Made by a program: the position numbers and the translations under genes | Shown here: positions 27,420 through 38,845 of the stretch, piece by piece | Numbering within the stretch: the first letter of the stretch is position 1 | Layout of the letters: every line of letters begins with the position of its first letter | The notes under the pieces: model-generated | Databases searched by the model: none | Seen by the model: the letters and a program-made list of their open reading frames with translations, nothing else | Told to the model about the DNA's origin: nothing | From: Azospirillum formosense | GTDB lineage: Bacteria; Pseudomonadota; Alphaproteobacteria; Azospirillales; Azospirillaceae | Direction: 5' to 3' | DNA: 64,000 bases | NCBI RefSeq assembly: GCF_040500525.1 | Contig: NZ_CP159402.1 | Coordinates: 2,408,501-2,472,500 of the forward strand

Positions 27420-29210
27420 ATGGCACGCATGCTTTACCTGCGCGACATCGAGGTCGATGTGCACGTCCGCTGCCGCGCCTGCGGCCACGAGGGCGTGCTG
27501 CCGCGCGCGGACATGAACCGGCGCTTCGGCCCCAATTATCCGGTCCTGTCCATCGCCCCCCATTACCGCTGCTCGCGCTGCAACTCCCGCGACACCGAAA
27601 GCCGCCCGGCGCCCCCGCCCTTCTCGACGCCCGTGACGGCGGCGACCGCGCAGGAGGACGCCCCGTCCTTCGCCGGTCCGCTGGCCGCCCTGCAGGGATT
27701 GCTCGACGCGGTGCGGGGCCGTGGCGATGCGATGGGCGAGCCGGAGGAGAACGCGACCCCCGTCCCCGCCGCTTGGCCCGCCGCCGCCGCGCTGGATCCG
27801 GATTTGGATCTGGAGTTGGAACGGCTGGCCGCCGACGGCGACGCCGCCCCCGAATCGGGCCGCCGCCCCCTGTGGGAGCCGGTGTCGCTCGCCGATCTCG
27901 CGGGCCATGATGACGTTGGCGACGACGATGGCGATGGCGCGGCCGCCTCCGCCGAGTGGGACGACGACGAGGATTGGAGTCCGCGCCGCTGGTCGCTCGC
28001 GGACCGGGACGCGGATGAGGCCGGGGACGACGAGCACAATCGGGTCGAGGCCGCGCCTCCGGCCCCGCCCCCTCGGGCAAGCCAACCGGCCGCCGCGGGC
28101 GATCCGGACGATGACGCGTCCCGCTCGTTCGACCGCACCATCGCGGCGCTGCGCAGCATCCTGGACGGCCGCGGCGATGCCGCCCGCGCGGAGGAACCGG
28201 CCGCGCCGCCGGTCCCGTTTCCGCCGCCCGGGTTGGCCACGGCCCCTGTCTTTTCGCTCAAGGACGCCGCCGATTCCCGAGACGACGAGCCCGAAGCCGC
28301 CGAGAACAAGGCTGACGATTTCGACGGGCCGGACGGGGACGATGAGGCGGAGCCGTCCACCGACGACATCCTGGGCTTCGCCATCCGCGACCCGGACAAG
28401 GCCCCGCCTCCCTGGGAACGCGCCCGGGAGCGCGACAGCGCCCCGACCGGCAGCGATCCGCTGGACCGCACCATCGCCGCCCTGCGCAGCATGGTGCAGA
28501 AGGCCGCCGCCGACCGCGACGAGGATGATGACGCGGGAACGCTCCGTGGCCGTCCGGACGACCAGGAGGATCGCGACCACGGGGTGGTGACTCCGCTGTT
28601 CGGCCGGTCGCGCTCGCCGGTCCTCGACGATCCCGAGGATCGGGAGGAGGACGCGGAGGAGCGGCGGGACGACGCCGACGACGCCTTCTGGAACCGCGCC
28701 GACGACTCTGCCGACGACGAGGACGACGCCGCCGACCGGGAGGACGAGCCGGACCAGGACCGCGCCCCGGTTCAGCGCAAGTCCTCCCAGGAACAGGAGA
28801 TGGAGGAGGCGCTGCGCGCCCTGCGCGCGCTCGTCGAGGCGGAGAGCGATCTCGACGACCCGCCCAGCCCGGCCTGGAAAAGCGATGCGCCCATCCGTCC
28901 CGAGGCGGACGCCATGCCCGGCTTCAAGCCGCTGCCGCGCCGCGCGCCGGAAGCGGCCCTGGAAGAGGACGAAGACGACGAGCCTCTGGATCTCGTCGCG
29001 CCGGTTCCGGCGGCCGAACCGGAAAAGCCCAGGTTGGAAACGCCTGGCCTGGAAACGTCCAGGCCGGAGAATCCCAAGCCGGACGCCGGACGGCGACCGG
29101 ACGGCGCCGAGTCCGGGAAGAAGGCGGCCAAGGACGATTCGGGAACGCTCGGCAAGACCCTCGCCGCGCTGCGCAACATGCTGGAGCTGGACGGCAAGCA
29201 GGGGCGCTGA
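27420..29210 (+). CDS. Zinc-ribbon protein with acidic linkers and five repeated short helices, function unknown
   Basis: 596 residues. The N-terminus holds a probable zinc ribbon (Cys18, 21, 51, 54; CRACGHEG and CSRCNS). The rest is mostly disordered, very rich in Asp, Glu, Pro and Arg, and carries five related short amphipathic helices: PLAALQGLLDAV (about 87), DRTIAALRSILDG (238), DRTIAALRSMVQK (349), EEALRALRALVEA (462) and GKTLAALRNMLEL (578, at the very C-terminus). The pattern (T/L)-(I/L)-A-A-L-R-x-(I/M)-(L/V) suggests a recurring partner-binding site spaced by acidic linkers. No signal peptide or membrane segment. The start ATG is just before the ribbon; the frame extends 58 codons upstream through the tandem repeat. 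Confidence 0.8.
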   Translation: MARMLYLRDIEVDVHVRCRACGHEGVLPRADMNRRFGPNYPVLSIAPHYRCSRCNSRDTESRPAPPPFSTPVTAATAQEDAPSFAGPLAALQGLLDAVRGRGDAMGEPEENATPVPAAWPAAAALDPDLDLELERLAADGDAAPESGRRPLWEPVSLADLAGHDDVGDDDGDGAAASAEWDDDEDWSPRRWSLADRDADEAGDDEHNRVEAAPPAPPPRASQPAAAGDPDDDASRSFDRTIAALRSILDGRGDAARAEEPAAPPVPFPPPGLATAPVFSLKDAADSRDDEPEAAENKADDFDGPDGDDEAEPSTDDILGFAIRDPDKAPPPWERARERDSAPTGSDPLDRTIAALRSMVQKAAADRDEDDDAGTLRGRPDDQEDRDHGVVTPLFGRSRSPVLDDPEDREEDAEERRDDADDAFWNRADDSADDEDDAADREDEPDQDRAPVQRKSSQEQEMEEALRALRALVEAESDLDDPPSPAWKSDAPIRPEADAMPGFKPLPRRAPEAALEEDEDDEPLDLVAPVPAAEPEKPRLETPGLETSRPENPKPDAGRRPDGAESGKKAAKDDSGTLGKTLAALRNMLELDGKQGR

Positions 29211-29230
29211 AGCCCCCGCCTGCCCGCAAC

Positions 29231-30529
29231 TCAGCCGTTCTCCGCCAGGACCGTGCCCGCCAGATAGAGCGAGCCGCAGATCAGCACACGGGCCGGCCCA
29301 TCGACCCGTGCCTTCAGGTTTTCCAGCGCCGCCGCCACATCCGCCGCCCCCGCGCTGTCGGCAATGCCGCAGGCGCGGGTGGCCGCGGCGGTGTCCTCGG
29401 CCGTCAGCGAGGCATCCTCGCCGGGGATGGCGACGGTGCGGGCGGCGGTGACGAAGGGCGCCAGCGGCCCCAGGAACTCCTTCGGCTCCTTGCTCGCCAG
29501 CATGCCGTAGACCAGCAGCAGGGGCCGCTTCGGCTCCTCCTCCGCCCAGCGCGCGGCCTGGACCGCCAGCACCTCGCCCGCCGAATCGTTGTGGCCGCCG
29601 TCCAGCCACAGCTCCCAGCCGGCGGGCAGGGCCTCGGCCAGCGGGCCGCGGGTCAGCCGCTGCAGGCGGGCGGGCCACTCCACGGCGGCAAGGCCGCGGC
29701 GCACCGCCGCGTCGTCGACCTTGACCGGCAGATGGTCCAGGCAGGCCAACGCCACCCCGGCGTTGACGATCTGGTGCGCCCCGGCCAGCCCCGGCAGCGG
29801 CAGCTCGATGCGGCGGCGGGCGCTCTCGAAGCGGAAACCGCTTTCGGTCGGCGTGACCGACCAGCCATGGACCGGCGCGCCCACCGTCTCGGCGCGGATG
29901 GCCAGGGTGTGGGCAGCCTCCTCCGCGGGCTGCGGGAAGATCACGGCGGGGACGCCCGGCTTGAAGATGCCGGCCTTCTCGCCCGCGATGGCCTCCAGCG
30001 TGTCGCCGAGGAACTGGCGGTGGTCGTAGGAGATGCGCGTGATCGCGGTGACCGCCGGGCGGTCCACCACGTTGGTGGCGTCGAGCCGCCCGCCCAGCCC
30101 GGTTTCCAGAAGCACCACGTCCGCCGGCTCCCGCGCGAAGGCGAGCAGGGCGGCGACCGTCGTCACCTCGAAGAAGGTGATCGGCCCGCCGCCGTTGGCG
30201 GCCTCGCACTCCTCCAGCAGGGCGGCCAGCCGGTCGTCGTCGATCAGCGTGCCGGCCAGCCGGATGCGCTCGTGGAAGCGCACGAGGTGCGGCGAGGTGT
30301 AGACATGCACCCGCAGCCCGGCGGCCTCCAGCATCGCCCGCAGGAAGGCGAGCGTGGAGCCCTTGCCGTTGGTGCCCGCCACATGGACCACCGGCGGCAG
30401 GCGCCGCTCCGGATGGCCCAGCGCGGCGAGCAGCCGGTGCACGCGGTCCAGCGACAGGTCGATGACCTTGGGGTGCAGCCCCTTCAGCCGGTCGAGAACC
30501 GGATCGGCGAGCGACTCAGCGAGCGGCAT
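29231..30529 (-). CDS. folC: Folylpolyglutamate synthase / dihydrofolate synthase
   Basis: 432 residues, Mur-ligase-like. It adds glutamate to dihydropteroate and to folates. The ATP loop is HVAGTNGKGSTLAFL, the folate and Mg segment TSPHLVRFHERIR, ETGLGGRLDATN, then ITRISYDHRQFLGDTLEAIAGEKAGIFKPG (the carbamoylated-lysine region) and LDGGHN. The ATG at 30529 lies seven bases after the accD stop, so it is in an operon with trpB-trpA-accD. It converges with the zinc-ribbon gene. Confidence 0.96.
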   Translation of the reverse strand: MPLAESLADPVLDRLKGLHPKVIDLSLDRVHRLLAALGHPERRLPPVVHVAGTNGKGSTLAFLRAMLEAAGLRVHVYTSPHLVRFHERIRLAGTLIDDDRLAALLEECEAANGGGPITFFEVTTVAALLAFAREPADVVLLETGLGGRLDATNVVDRPAVTAITRISYDHRQFLGDTLEAIAGEKAGIFKPGVPAVIFPQPAEEAAHTLAIRAETVGAPVHGWSVTPTESGFRFESARRRIELPLPGLAGAHQIVNAGVALACLDHLPVKVDDAAVRRGLAAVEWPARLQRLTRGPLAEALPAGWELWLDGGHNDSAGEVLAVQAARWAEEEPKRPLLLVYGMLASKEPKEFLGPLAPFVTAARTVAIPGEDASLTAEDTAAATRACGIADSAGAADVAAALENLKARVDGPARVLICGSLYLAGTVLAENG

Positions 30530-30536
30530 GGCGGGA

Positions 30537-31517
30537 TCAGGCCGGCTGCTCGGAGCCGGTCCTCTCGGCGCCCGCCTGGGCCGGCGTCTCGTCGGCGGCC
30601 TCGGCCTGGCTGCGCGGCTCCTCCGCCTGGGCGGCCGCGGCCGGCAGCGCTTCCGGCGCCACGGCCAGGACCGGCTGCATCAGCAGGGTCAGGACGCGCG
30701 ACAGGGTCGGGCGCAGGTCGCGGCGATGGACGACCATGTCCACCATGCCGTGCTCCTGCAGGTATTCGGAGCGCTGGAAGCCCTCCGGCAGGGTCTCGCG
30801 GATCGTGCTCTCGATCACGCGGGCGCCGGCGAAGCCGATCTGCGCGCCCTTCTCGGCGATGTGGATGTCGCCGATCATCGCGAAGGAGGCGGTGACGCCG
30901 CCGGTCGTCGGGTCGGTCAGCACCACGATGTAGGGCAGGCCCGCTTCCTTGACCATCTCCACCGCGATGGTGGTGCGCGGCATCTGCATCAGCGACAGGA
31001 TGCCTTCCTGCATGCGCGCCCCGCCCGAGGCCGGGACGACGATCAGCGCCGCCTTCTGGGCGATGGCGGTGCGGGCGGCGGCCAGGATGCCCTCGCCCAC
31101 CGCGATGCCCATCGAGCCGCCCATGAAGCCGAAGTCGAAGGCCGCGACGACCGCCGGCTGCCCGCCGATCAGGCCGGAGCCGACGACGATGGCGTCGTGC
31201 CGGCCCGTCTTGGTCTGGGCTTCCTTCAGGCGGTCGGTGTAGCGCTTCTGGTCGCGGAACTTCAGCGGATCGACCACCGACTTCGGCAGCTCGACCGACT
31301 GGTAGTCGCCCTCGTCGAACATCGAGGCCAGCCGCTTGATCGGGTCCAGCCGCATGTGGAAGCCGCAATGCTGGCAGACGTTGAGGTTATCCTCCAGATC
31401 GCGGTGGAAGAGCATCGCCTCGCAGCTCGGGCACTTGTGCCAGAGGTTGTCGGGAACCTCCTTGCGGGCATAGAGGGCGCGGATCTTGGGACGGACGTAG
31501 TTGGTAAGCCAGTTCAT
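30537..31517 (-). CDS. accD: Acetyl-CoA carboxylase carboxyltransferase subunit beta
   Basis: 326 residues. With AccA it moves the carboxyl group from biotin to acetyl-CoA, making malonyl-CoA for fatty acids. The four-Cys zinc finger is at the start (CPSCEAMLF and CQHCGFHM), followed by the crotonase-like core: [31 protein letters not shown] and [21 protein letters not shown]. The last 45 residues are an Ala/Glu/Pro-rich tail with no known role. It lies between trpA and folC, a common arrangement in this bacterial group. Confidence 0.98.
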   Translation of the reverse strand: MNWLTNYVRPKIRALYARKEVPDNLWHKCPSCEAMLFHRDLEDNLNVCQHCGFHMRLDPIKRLASMFDEGDYQSVELPKSVVDPLKFRDQKRYTDRLKEAQTKTGRHDAIVVGSGLIGGQPAVVAAFDFGFMGGSMGIAVGEGILAAARTAIAQKAALIVVPASGGARMQEGILSLMQMPRTTIAVEMVKEAGLPYIVVLTDPTTGGVTASFAMIGDIHIAEKGAQIGFAGARVIESTIRETLPEGFQRSEYLQEHGMVDMVVHRRDLRPTLSRVLTLLMQPVLAVAPEALPAAAAQAEEPRSQAEAADETPAQAGAERTGSEQPA

Positions 31518-31579
31518 CGAATTCTTCCTGATATCCCGCTCAGCCGGCGCTCTCGGCCCGGCGATCTAGGCCCGCGCTC

Positions 31580-32430
31580 TCAGACGCGCGCGCCGCGCAC
31601 GCCGCCGGCCAGTTCCCGGACGAAGCCCAGCACATCCTCGGCCAGACCCGCACGGGCCTTGCCGTCCGCGTCCAGCCCGCTGGCCAGCCGCGTGACGATG
31701 GCCGACCCGACCACCGCCGCGTCGGCGACGCGGGCGACGTCGGCCGCCTGTTCCGGCGTCTTGATGCCGAAGCCGACCGCCACCGGCAGGTCGGTGTGGC
31801 GCTTCAGACGCTCCACCGCGGCGCCCACCGCGGCGTTGTCGGCGCTGGCCGCACCGGTGATGCCGGCGATCGACACGTAATAGACGAAGCCCGAGGTGTT
31901 CTGGAGCACCGCCGGCAGGCGCCTGTCGTCGGTGGTCGGCGTCGCCAGACGGATGAAGTTCACCCCGGCCTTCAGCGCCGGGATGCACAGCTCCTCGTCC
32001 TCTTCGGGCGGCAGGTCGACGACGATCAGCCCGTCCACCCCGGCCTCGATGGCGTCGGCCAGGAAGCGGTCCACCCCATAGGCGTGGATCGGGTTGTAAT
32101 AGCCCATCAGGATCACCGGCGTGTCGGCGTCCGTTTCGCGGAAGCCGCGCACGAGGTCCAGCGTCTTGCGCGCCGTCGTCCCGGCGTGGAGCGCGCGCAG
32201 GCTGGCCGCCTGGATCGCCGGGCCGTCGGCCATCGGGTCGGAGAAGGGAAGCCCCAACTCGATCAGGTCGGCGCCCGCGGCGGGCAGGCCGTGCAGGACG
32301 GCGCGGCAGGTCTCCAGATCCGGGTCGCCCGCGGTAATGAAGGTGACGAGGCCGGCGCGGCCCTCCGCCTTCAGCGCGGCGAACCGCCGGGCGATGCGGC
32401 CATTGTCAACGGACTGGTCGTTGAGGGCGC

Positions 32431-32434
<4 letters not shown>
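31580..32434 (-). CDS. trpA: Tryptophan synthase alpha subunit
   Basis: 284 residues, TIM barrel. It cleaves indole-3-glycerol phosphate to indole and passes indole to TrpB. Catalytic Glu is in [18 protein letters not shown] and Asp in [14 protein letters not shown]; the phosphate loop is near [12 protein letters not shown]. The start is GTG, overlapping the trpB stop (GTGA), so synthesis of the two subunits is coupled. The gene is 16 residues longer than E. coli TrpA at the N-terminus. Confidence 0.97.
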
Positions 32435-33648
<1,214 letters not shown>

Positions 33649-33728
33649 GGCCTGGGAAACTGCCTGAAGCGGGCCGCGCGGCGCCCGGAAGGCGCCACCA
33701 TAGCGGCGGTTCGCACGGATTTGAAGCG

Positions 33729-33750
33729 TTCGCCGAACCTTTCGCCGAAC
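33729..33750 (-). promoter_or_regulatory. Direct repeat upstream of trpB
   Basis: TTCGCCGAAC occurs at 33729-33738 and 33741-33750 (12-base period), followed by CCCACAACATGGG. The position, 80-100 bases before trpB, suits an operator or promoter element, but no regulator is identified. Confidence 0.3.
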
Positions 33751-33821
33751 ATGCCCACAACATGGGAAAAGCCACGGCGAAGGCAATGAGGCGACTCGGC
33801 ATGGCAGAGCGCCGCCCGCCC

Positions 33822-34871
33822 TCACCCCCCGAGAGGCGGGGCGTAATGGAGGCCGCCGTTCATCCAAAGCCCGTTCATCCCGCGCTCGATGCCCAGCGGC
33901 GAGGCGGCGCCCAGATGGCGGTCGAAGATCTCGCCGTAATTGCCGACCTGCGTGACCACGCGGAAGGCCCAGTCGTCGTCCAGCCCCAGCCCCCAGCCGA
34001 CCCCGGCGGCCGCCCCGAGGAGCCGGCGCACCTCCGGGTCCTGCGCCTCCCCCTTCAAGCGGGCGGCGTTGGCGGCGGTGATCCCCTTCTCCTCGGCCAG
34101 GACGGTGGCCAGGAACACCCAGCGCACGATGTCGAACCACCGCCGCTCGTCCGGGCGGACCATTGGCCCCAGCGGCTCCTTGGAGATCGCCTCCGGCAGG
34201 ATGACGTAGTCCTCGCGCTCGGGGGCCTTCAGCAGGCGCTGGGCGTGCAGGCCGATGCGGTCGCTGGTGTAGAGGTCGCAGTGGTGGTTGAAGAAGGCCG
34301 ACAGCGCCCCCTCGGTCGAGCGCACCGGCTTCAGGCGGAAGCGCACGCCGGTGCGGCCCATCCAGTCCTCCAGGTTGCGCAGGCTGGTGGTTTGCTCGAT
34401 CACGCAGACGGAGGCGCCGGCCGGCATGTCGGACAGGCGGGCGATGCCCTGGGCGCGATGCGCGATGAATCCCTGGCCGTCGAACAGGTAGACCACCGGG
34501 AAGTCGATGCCGAAGGTGGCGTCGCGCTGCAGGGTCCAGGTCGTGCCCTCCATCACCACATCCACCTCGCCGTTGCGCAGGATGGCGAAGCGGTTCTCGG
34601 AGTTGGTCTCGACGAACTCCACCCGGTCGGCGTGGCCGGCGACGGCGGCGGCCAGCGCCCGGCACATGTCCACAAAGAAGCCGCGCCAGTGGCCGCTGTC
34701 GTCCACCGCCGCCAGACCGGCCCCGCTGGACGAGACGCCGCAGCGCAGCAGCCCGCGGTCGCGCACGTCCTCCAGCGTCTCGGCGCGCGGAACCCCGAAC
34801 GGCGCGGCCAACGCCGCCGCCAGCGCCACAGCGACCACCGCAACCCGCGCGAAAGACCGGACAAAGCCCAT
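33822..34871 (-). CDS. Periplasmic amino-acid-type substrate-binding protein
   Basis: 349 residues with a signal peptide ([17 protein letters not shown], cleavage after RAE or PRA). It resembles the AapJ/general L-amino-acid binding proteins: [61 protein letters not shown] and the late segment [17 protein letters not shown]. No permease or ATPase gene is adjacent. It is divergent from the TorS-like kinase at 35074 (202-base gap), so it may feed a sensor rather than a transporter. Confidence 0.9.
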   Translation of the reverse strand: MGFVRSFARVAVVAVALAAALAAPFGVPRAETLEDVRDRGLLRCGVSSSGAGLAAVDDSGHWRGFFVDMCRALAAAVAGHADRVEFVETNSENRFAILRNGEVDVVMEGTTWTLQRDATFGIDFPVVYLFDGQGFIAHRAQGIARLSDMPAGASVCVIEQTTSLRNLEDWMGRTGVRFRLKPVRSTEGALSAFFNHHCDLYTSDRIGLHAQRLLKAPEREDYVILPEAISKEPLGPMVRPDERRWFDIVRWVFLATVLAEEKGITAANAARLKGEAQDPEVRRLLGAAAGVGWGLGLDDDWAFRVVTQVGNYGEIFDRHLGAASPLGIERGMNGLWMNGGLHYAPPLGG

Positions 34872-35073
34872 CGGCCACCCCTCCTGCCGCCTGTGCTTCA
34901 GCTTTGGTCCGGCAACCTGGGCGGGTCAAGCCCGCCAAGGCCGCCGCGTCCTCCCGCGCAGCGTCCGATTGCGCCGAGGGTGCCCAAAGGGTGCGCCAAA
35001 GGGGGGGTGTGAATTGCGCCCGGCCGACGGCCCGTGTTATTTCAGGCGGACGACAAGAAATCGAGGCACGGGC

Positions 35074-38000
35074 ATGCCCCTTCCCCGGCTGGGCGTGGCG
35101 TTTCGCATCCTGGCGGGTCTGACCGTGATCGCCGGCCTGACCGCCGCGACCGGCGTGGTGGCCGTCTCCCTCTTCGCCCGTTTCCACCAAGGATTCGAGC
35201 AGATCGCCACGGCCAAGGTGCCGGGCCTCGTCAACGCCTCGCAGCTCGCCCAGCAGAGCGGCACGCTGGCCGCCAACGCCCCGGCCTTGGTCGCGGTGCA
35301 GAGCCAGTCGGTGCGCGAATCGGTGATGGCCCGGCTGAGCGACCAGATCGCCCTGCTGGAAGACCTGATGACCCGGCTGCGCGACCGCGGCACCGACGTG
35401 GCCGACGTGGCGGAGCTGCAGCGCCGCAAGAACGAGCTGGTCGCCAACCTGATGACCCTAAACACCCAGGTGGAGCGCCAGCTCGCCGCCGCCGCGGAGA
35501 CGGGCGGGCTGGTCGGCCGCCTGATCCAGCTGGCCGAGCGCATCCGCGACGCCGAGCGGTCGCTGCGGGACGAGCCCCCCGCGCGGACCCTGGCCGAGCG
35601 GGAGGAGTTCCGGGACGCCGAGCAGCGGGTCGACCTGTGGACGGCGGAGGCGCAGCACGCCATCCTGCTGATGCTCGCCGCCTCCCGCGCCGACCACGAG
35701 GCGCGGGTGGACCGGCTGCGGCAGGACTACCGCGCCGCGATGGACCGCGCGGCGGAGGCGGTGTCCGGCCTGCCGCCGGGCCCCGCCTTCGACCTGGAGC
35801 CGCTGTACCGGGAGCTGGAGGCGCTGGGGCTCGGGGAACACAACCTGTTCGCCAGCCGCCTGACGGAAATCGGGCTGGCCCGCGCCATCAAGGGGTCAAT
35901 CACCCGCAACCAGAATGTTTCCGACCGGCTGGTCGGCGCGGTGTCCGACCATTTCCTGGCCATCGAGCAGGACATCGCCGCCCGTTCCGGCGAGTTCGAG
36001 CGGGTGATCCGCGACGGCAAGAACGCCATCCTGGCGATGGCCGTGGTCTCGATCCTCGGGGCGCTCGGCATCTTCCTCTACATCCACCGCAACGTGGTGC
36101 GGCGGCTGCGCGGGCTCCAGACGGCCATGACCGCGTCGGCCGCCGGGCGGTCCGTCGCCATCCCCACCCACGGGCAGGACGAGATCGCCGACATGGCGCG
36201 CGCCCTGCACTATTTCGTCGCCACCATCCGCTCGCGCGAGCACGCCCTGTCGGACAGCGAGCGCCGCCTGCGCGCGATCCTGGAGCAGAGCCCGGTCGGC
36301 GTGTCGATCGGGCGGCCCGACGGCTCCGTCGCCTTCGCCAACGCCCGCGCGGCGGAGCTGGCCGGGCTGCCGCCGGACGCCTTCGTCGGGCGCCGCCACG
36401 CGCTGGCCCTGCCCGGCGCCACCCTGCAGGGGCGCGCCCTGCCGCAGGACGGCGCCGGGCTGGTCGCCCGCGAGGTCGAGGTGGCGGTGGACCGGCCCGA
36501 CGGCAGCCGCGTCTGGGCGCTCCAGACCCTCCAGCGCACCGAGTTCGAGGGGGAGCCGGCGATCCTCGCCTGGAGCTACGACATCACCGGCCGCAAGCGC
36601 GCCGAGGAGGACCTGCGCCACGCCAAGGAGCAGGCGGAGGTCGCCGCCCGCTCCAAGTCGGAGTTCCTGGCGACCATGAGCCACGAGATCCGCACCCCGA
36701 TGAACGGCGTGCTGGGCATGCTGGAGCTGATCGCCCTGACCCCGCTGGACGCCGAGCAGACCGAGCTGGTCACCACCGTGCGCGACAGCGCCACGGCGCT
36801 TCTGCGGATCATCGACGACATCCTGGACCTGTCCAAGATCGAGGCCGGCAAGCTCGACCTCGACGAGATGGACCTCGACCCGCGCGAGCTGGTGGAGGGG
36901 GTGGCGGAGCTGCTGGCCCCGCAGGCCCACCAGAAGGCGCTGCTGCTGGTCTGCGACCTCGACCGCAAGGTGCCCGCGGCGGTGCGCGGCGATCCCGGGC
37001 GGCTGCGCCAGATCCTGTTCAACCTGACGGGCAACGCCATCAAGTTCACCGACGCCGGCCGGGTCGTCCTGCGCACCCGGCTGGAACCGTCCGCCGCCGG
37101 GCCGGACCGGCTGCGCCTGCGCTTCTCGGTGGAGGACACCGGCATCGGCATCAGCGGCGCCGGCCAGGCCCGCCTGTTCCAGCCTTTCAGCCAGGCCGAC
37201 AGCTCCACCACCCGCCGCTTTGGCGGGACCGGGCTGGGGCTGGCCATCTGCGCCCGTCTGGTCGAGATGATGGGCGGGCGCATCGGGGTGGAATCGGCGC
37301 CGGGCTGCGGCTCCACCTTCTGGTTCACGGTGGATCTGGCGCCGGGCGACCCGCAATCCGCCCCGCGCGACGACACCGACCTCACCGGCCTGTCCATCAT
37401 CGTGGCCGAGCCCGACCCGGTGCAGCGCTCCGTCCTGATCCGGGCGCTGGAGGACAAGCGCGCCGCCGTCGCCGACGCCACGACGGCGGACGAGGCGGTG
37501 GAGCTGCTGACGATGGCCGACGCGGACCTGCTGGTTCTGTCCGACGGCCTGCTGGAGCACCATCCCGACGACGCGCCCGGCGCGCCCAACCCGCGGCTGT
37601 CCGCTCCGGCGGTGCTCGCCCGCATCGTCGCCGCCGGGGTCCGCCCGCCGCCCACGCTGCATCTGGTGGACGGGCGGGAGCAGGCCGGCGACTGCCTGCC
37701 GGACGCCGGCGAGGACGGCGCGCCGCCCGCCGGGCACACGCCGCGCCACGACCATCTCGGCCGCCCGATCCGCCGCGACGCCCTGTTCCGCCGTCTGGCC
37801 GCCCTGGCCGGACGCACCGTTCCCCTGGAGCGCTACTCCGACACGCCGGCCCGCGAGGCCGACGGCGGTCCGGCCGCCCCCGGCATGTCCGCCCCGGGCA
37901 TGGCCGCCCTCGACGCGCCGGACCCCGCCCCGGTCGCGGCCCCGCCGATGATCCTGGTGGCCGAGGACCATCCGACCAACCAGCAGGTGATCCTGCGCCA

Positions 38001-38742
38001 GCTCCGCCAGCTCGGCTTCGAGGCCGACCTGACCGGCGACGGGCTGGAGGCGCTGACCGCGTGGCGGGCGCGGCCCTACCGGCTGCTGATCACCGATTGC
38101 CACATGCCGCGCATGGACGGCTACGAGCTGTCGCGCCAGATCCGCAGCGCCGAATTGGTCGCCGAGTCGGGCGCCGGGTCGGGCGCCGCCCCCCGTCCGC
38201 GCACCGGCATCATCGCCATGACCGCCAACGCCCTGGCGGGGGAGATGGAGCGCTGCACCGCCGCGGGCATGGACGACTACATCGCCAAGCCGGTGACCCT
38301 GCGGCAGCTCGCCGCCGCCCTGAACCGCGCGTTCGGCGAGGGCAGCGCCGCGGCCCCCGACGAGCCCCCGGCGCCGGACGCCGCCGGGGCGGAGGACCGG
38401 GCGCTGGACCTCGACCATGTCCGCACCACCTTCGGCGCGCTCGACGGGATGGCGCTGGACATGCTGGACTTCTTCCTGGAAACCACCCGCCCGCTGCTGG
38501 ACGAGGCCGCCGCCGCCCTGGAGCGCAACGACCTGGAGGCCCTGCGCGGCGCCGCCCACACGCTGGCCGGGGCCGCCCGCACGGCGGGGGCCGGGCGGCT
38601 GGGCCACAGCGCGTCCTCCCTGGAGCTTGCCGCCCACCGCGGCGATCCGGACGGGGCGGCGGAGGCCCTGGCGGCGGTGCGCGCCGCCTATCCGGCGGTG
38701 GAGGCGGCGATCCGCGCCCTGCGGGTCGGGGAAGCGGTGTGA
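35074..38742 (+). CDS. TorS-like hybrid sensor histidine kinase
   Basis: 1222 residues. In order: membrane helix near 8-30, a helical periplasmic domain of about 290 residues resembling TorS ([20 protein letters not shown]), second helix near 330, HAMP ([12 protein letters not shown]), PAS ([12 protein letters not shown]), HisKA with His537 ([16 protein letters not shown]), HATPase ([28 protein letters not shown]), a degenerate receiver ([13 protein letters not shown]), a full receiver with Asp1008 ([17 protein letters not shown]), and an HPt domain with His1162 ([10 protein letters not shown]). The set suits a multistep phosphorelay; the final response regulator is not in the window. The start is ATG; the gene lies divergent from the orphan binding protein. 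Confidence 0.94.
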   Translation: MPLPRLGVAFRILAGLTVIAGLTAATGVVAVSLFARFHQGFEQIATAKVPGLVNASQLAQQSGTLAANAPALVAVQSQSVRESVMARLSDQIALLEDLMTRLRDRGTDVADVAELQRRKNELVANLMTLNTQVERQLAAAAETGGLVGRLIQLAERIRDAERSLRDEPPARTLAEREEFRDAEQRVDLWTAEAQHAILLMLAASRADHEARVDRLRQDYRAAMDRAAEAVSGLPPGPAFDLEPLYRELEALGLGEHNLFASRLTEIGLARAIKGSITRNQNVSDRLVGAVSDHFLAIEQDIAARSGEFERVIRDGKNAILAMAVVSILGALGIFLYIHRNVVRRLRGLQTAMTASAAGRSVAIPTHGQDEIADMARALHYFVATIRSREHALSDSERRLRAILEQSPVGVSIGRPDGSVAFANARAAELAGLPPDAFVGRRHALALPGATLQGRALPQDGAGLVAREVEVAVDRPDGSRVWALQTLQRTEFEGEPAILAWSYDITGRKRAEEDLRHAKEQAEVAARSKSEFLATMSHEIRTPMNGVLGMLELIALTPLDAEQTELVTTVRDSATALLRIIDDILDLSKIEAGKLDLDEMDLDPRELVEGVAELLAPQAHQKALLLVCDLDRKVPAAVRGDPGRLRQILFNLTGNAIKFTDAGRVVLRTRLEPSAAGPDRLRLRFSVEDTGIGISGAGQARLFQPFSQADSSTTRRFGGTGLGLAICARLVEMMGGRIGVESAPGCGSTFWFTVDLAPGDPQSAPRDDTDLTGLSIIVAEPDPVQRSVLIRALEDKRAAVADATTADEAVELLTMADADLLVLSDGLLEHHPDDAPGAPNPRLSAPAVLARIVAAGVRPPPTLHLVDGREQAGDCLPDAGEDGAPPAGHTPRHDHLGRPIRRDALFRRLAALAGRTVPLERYSDTPAREADGGPAAPGMSAPGMAALDAPDPAPVAAPPMILVAEDHPTNQQVILRQLRQLGFEADLTGDGLEALTAWRARPYRLLITDCHMPRMDGYELSRQIRSAELVAESGAGSGAAPRPRTGIIAMTANALAGEMERCTAAGMDDYIAKPVTLRQLAAALNRAFGEGSAAAPDEPPAPDAAGAEDRALDLDHVRTTFGALDGMALDMLDFFLETTRPLLDEAAAALERNDLEALRGAAHTLAGAARTAGAGRLGHSASSLELAAHRGDPDGAAEALAAVRAAYPAVEAAIRALRVGEAV

Positions 38743-38845
38743 GGCCGTCGGGCCGGGTCGTGCGAAAGGACGGCCCCATCTCCGAAAGTGGCACCACCGC
38801 CGGCCCGCCTTGCTCCGCCGGGAGGCGTGGACTAGTCTCACCCGC

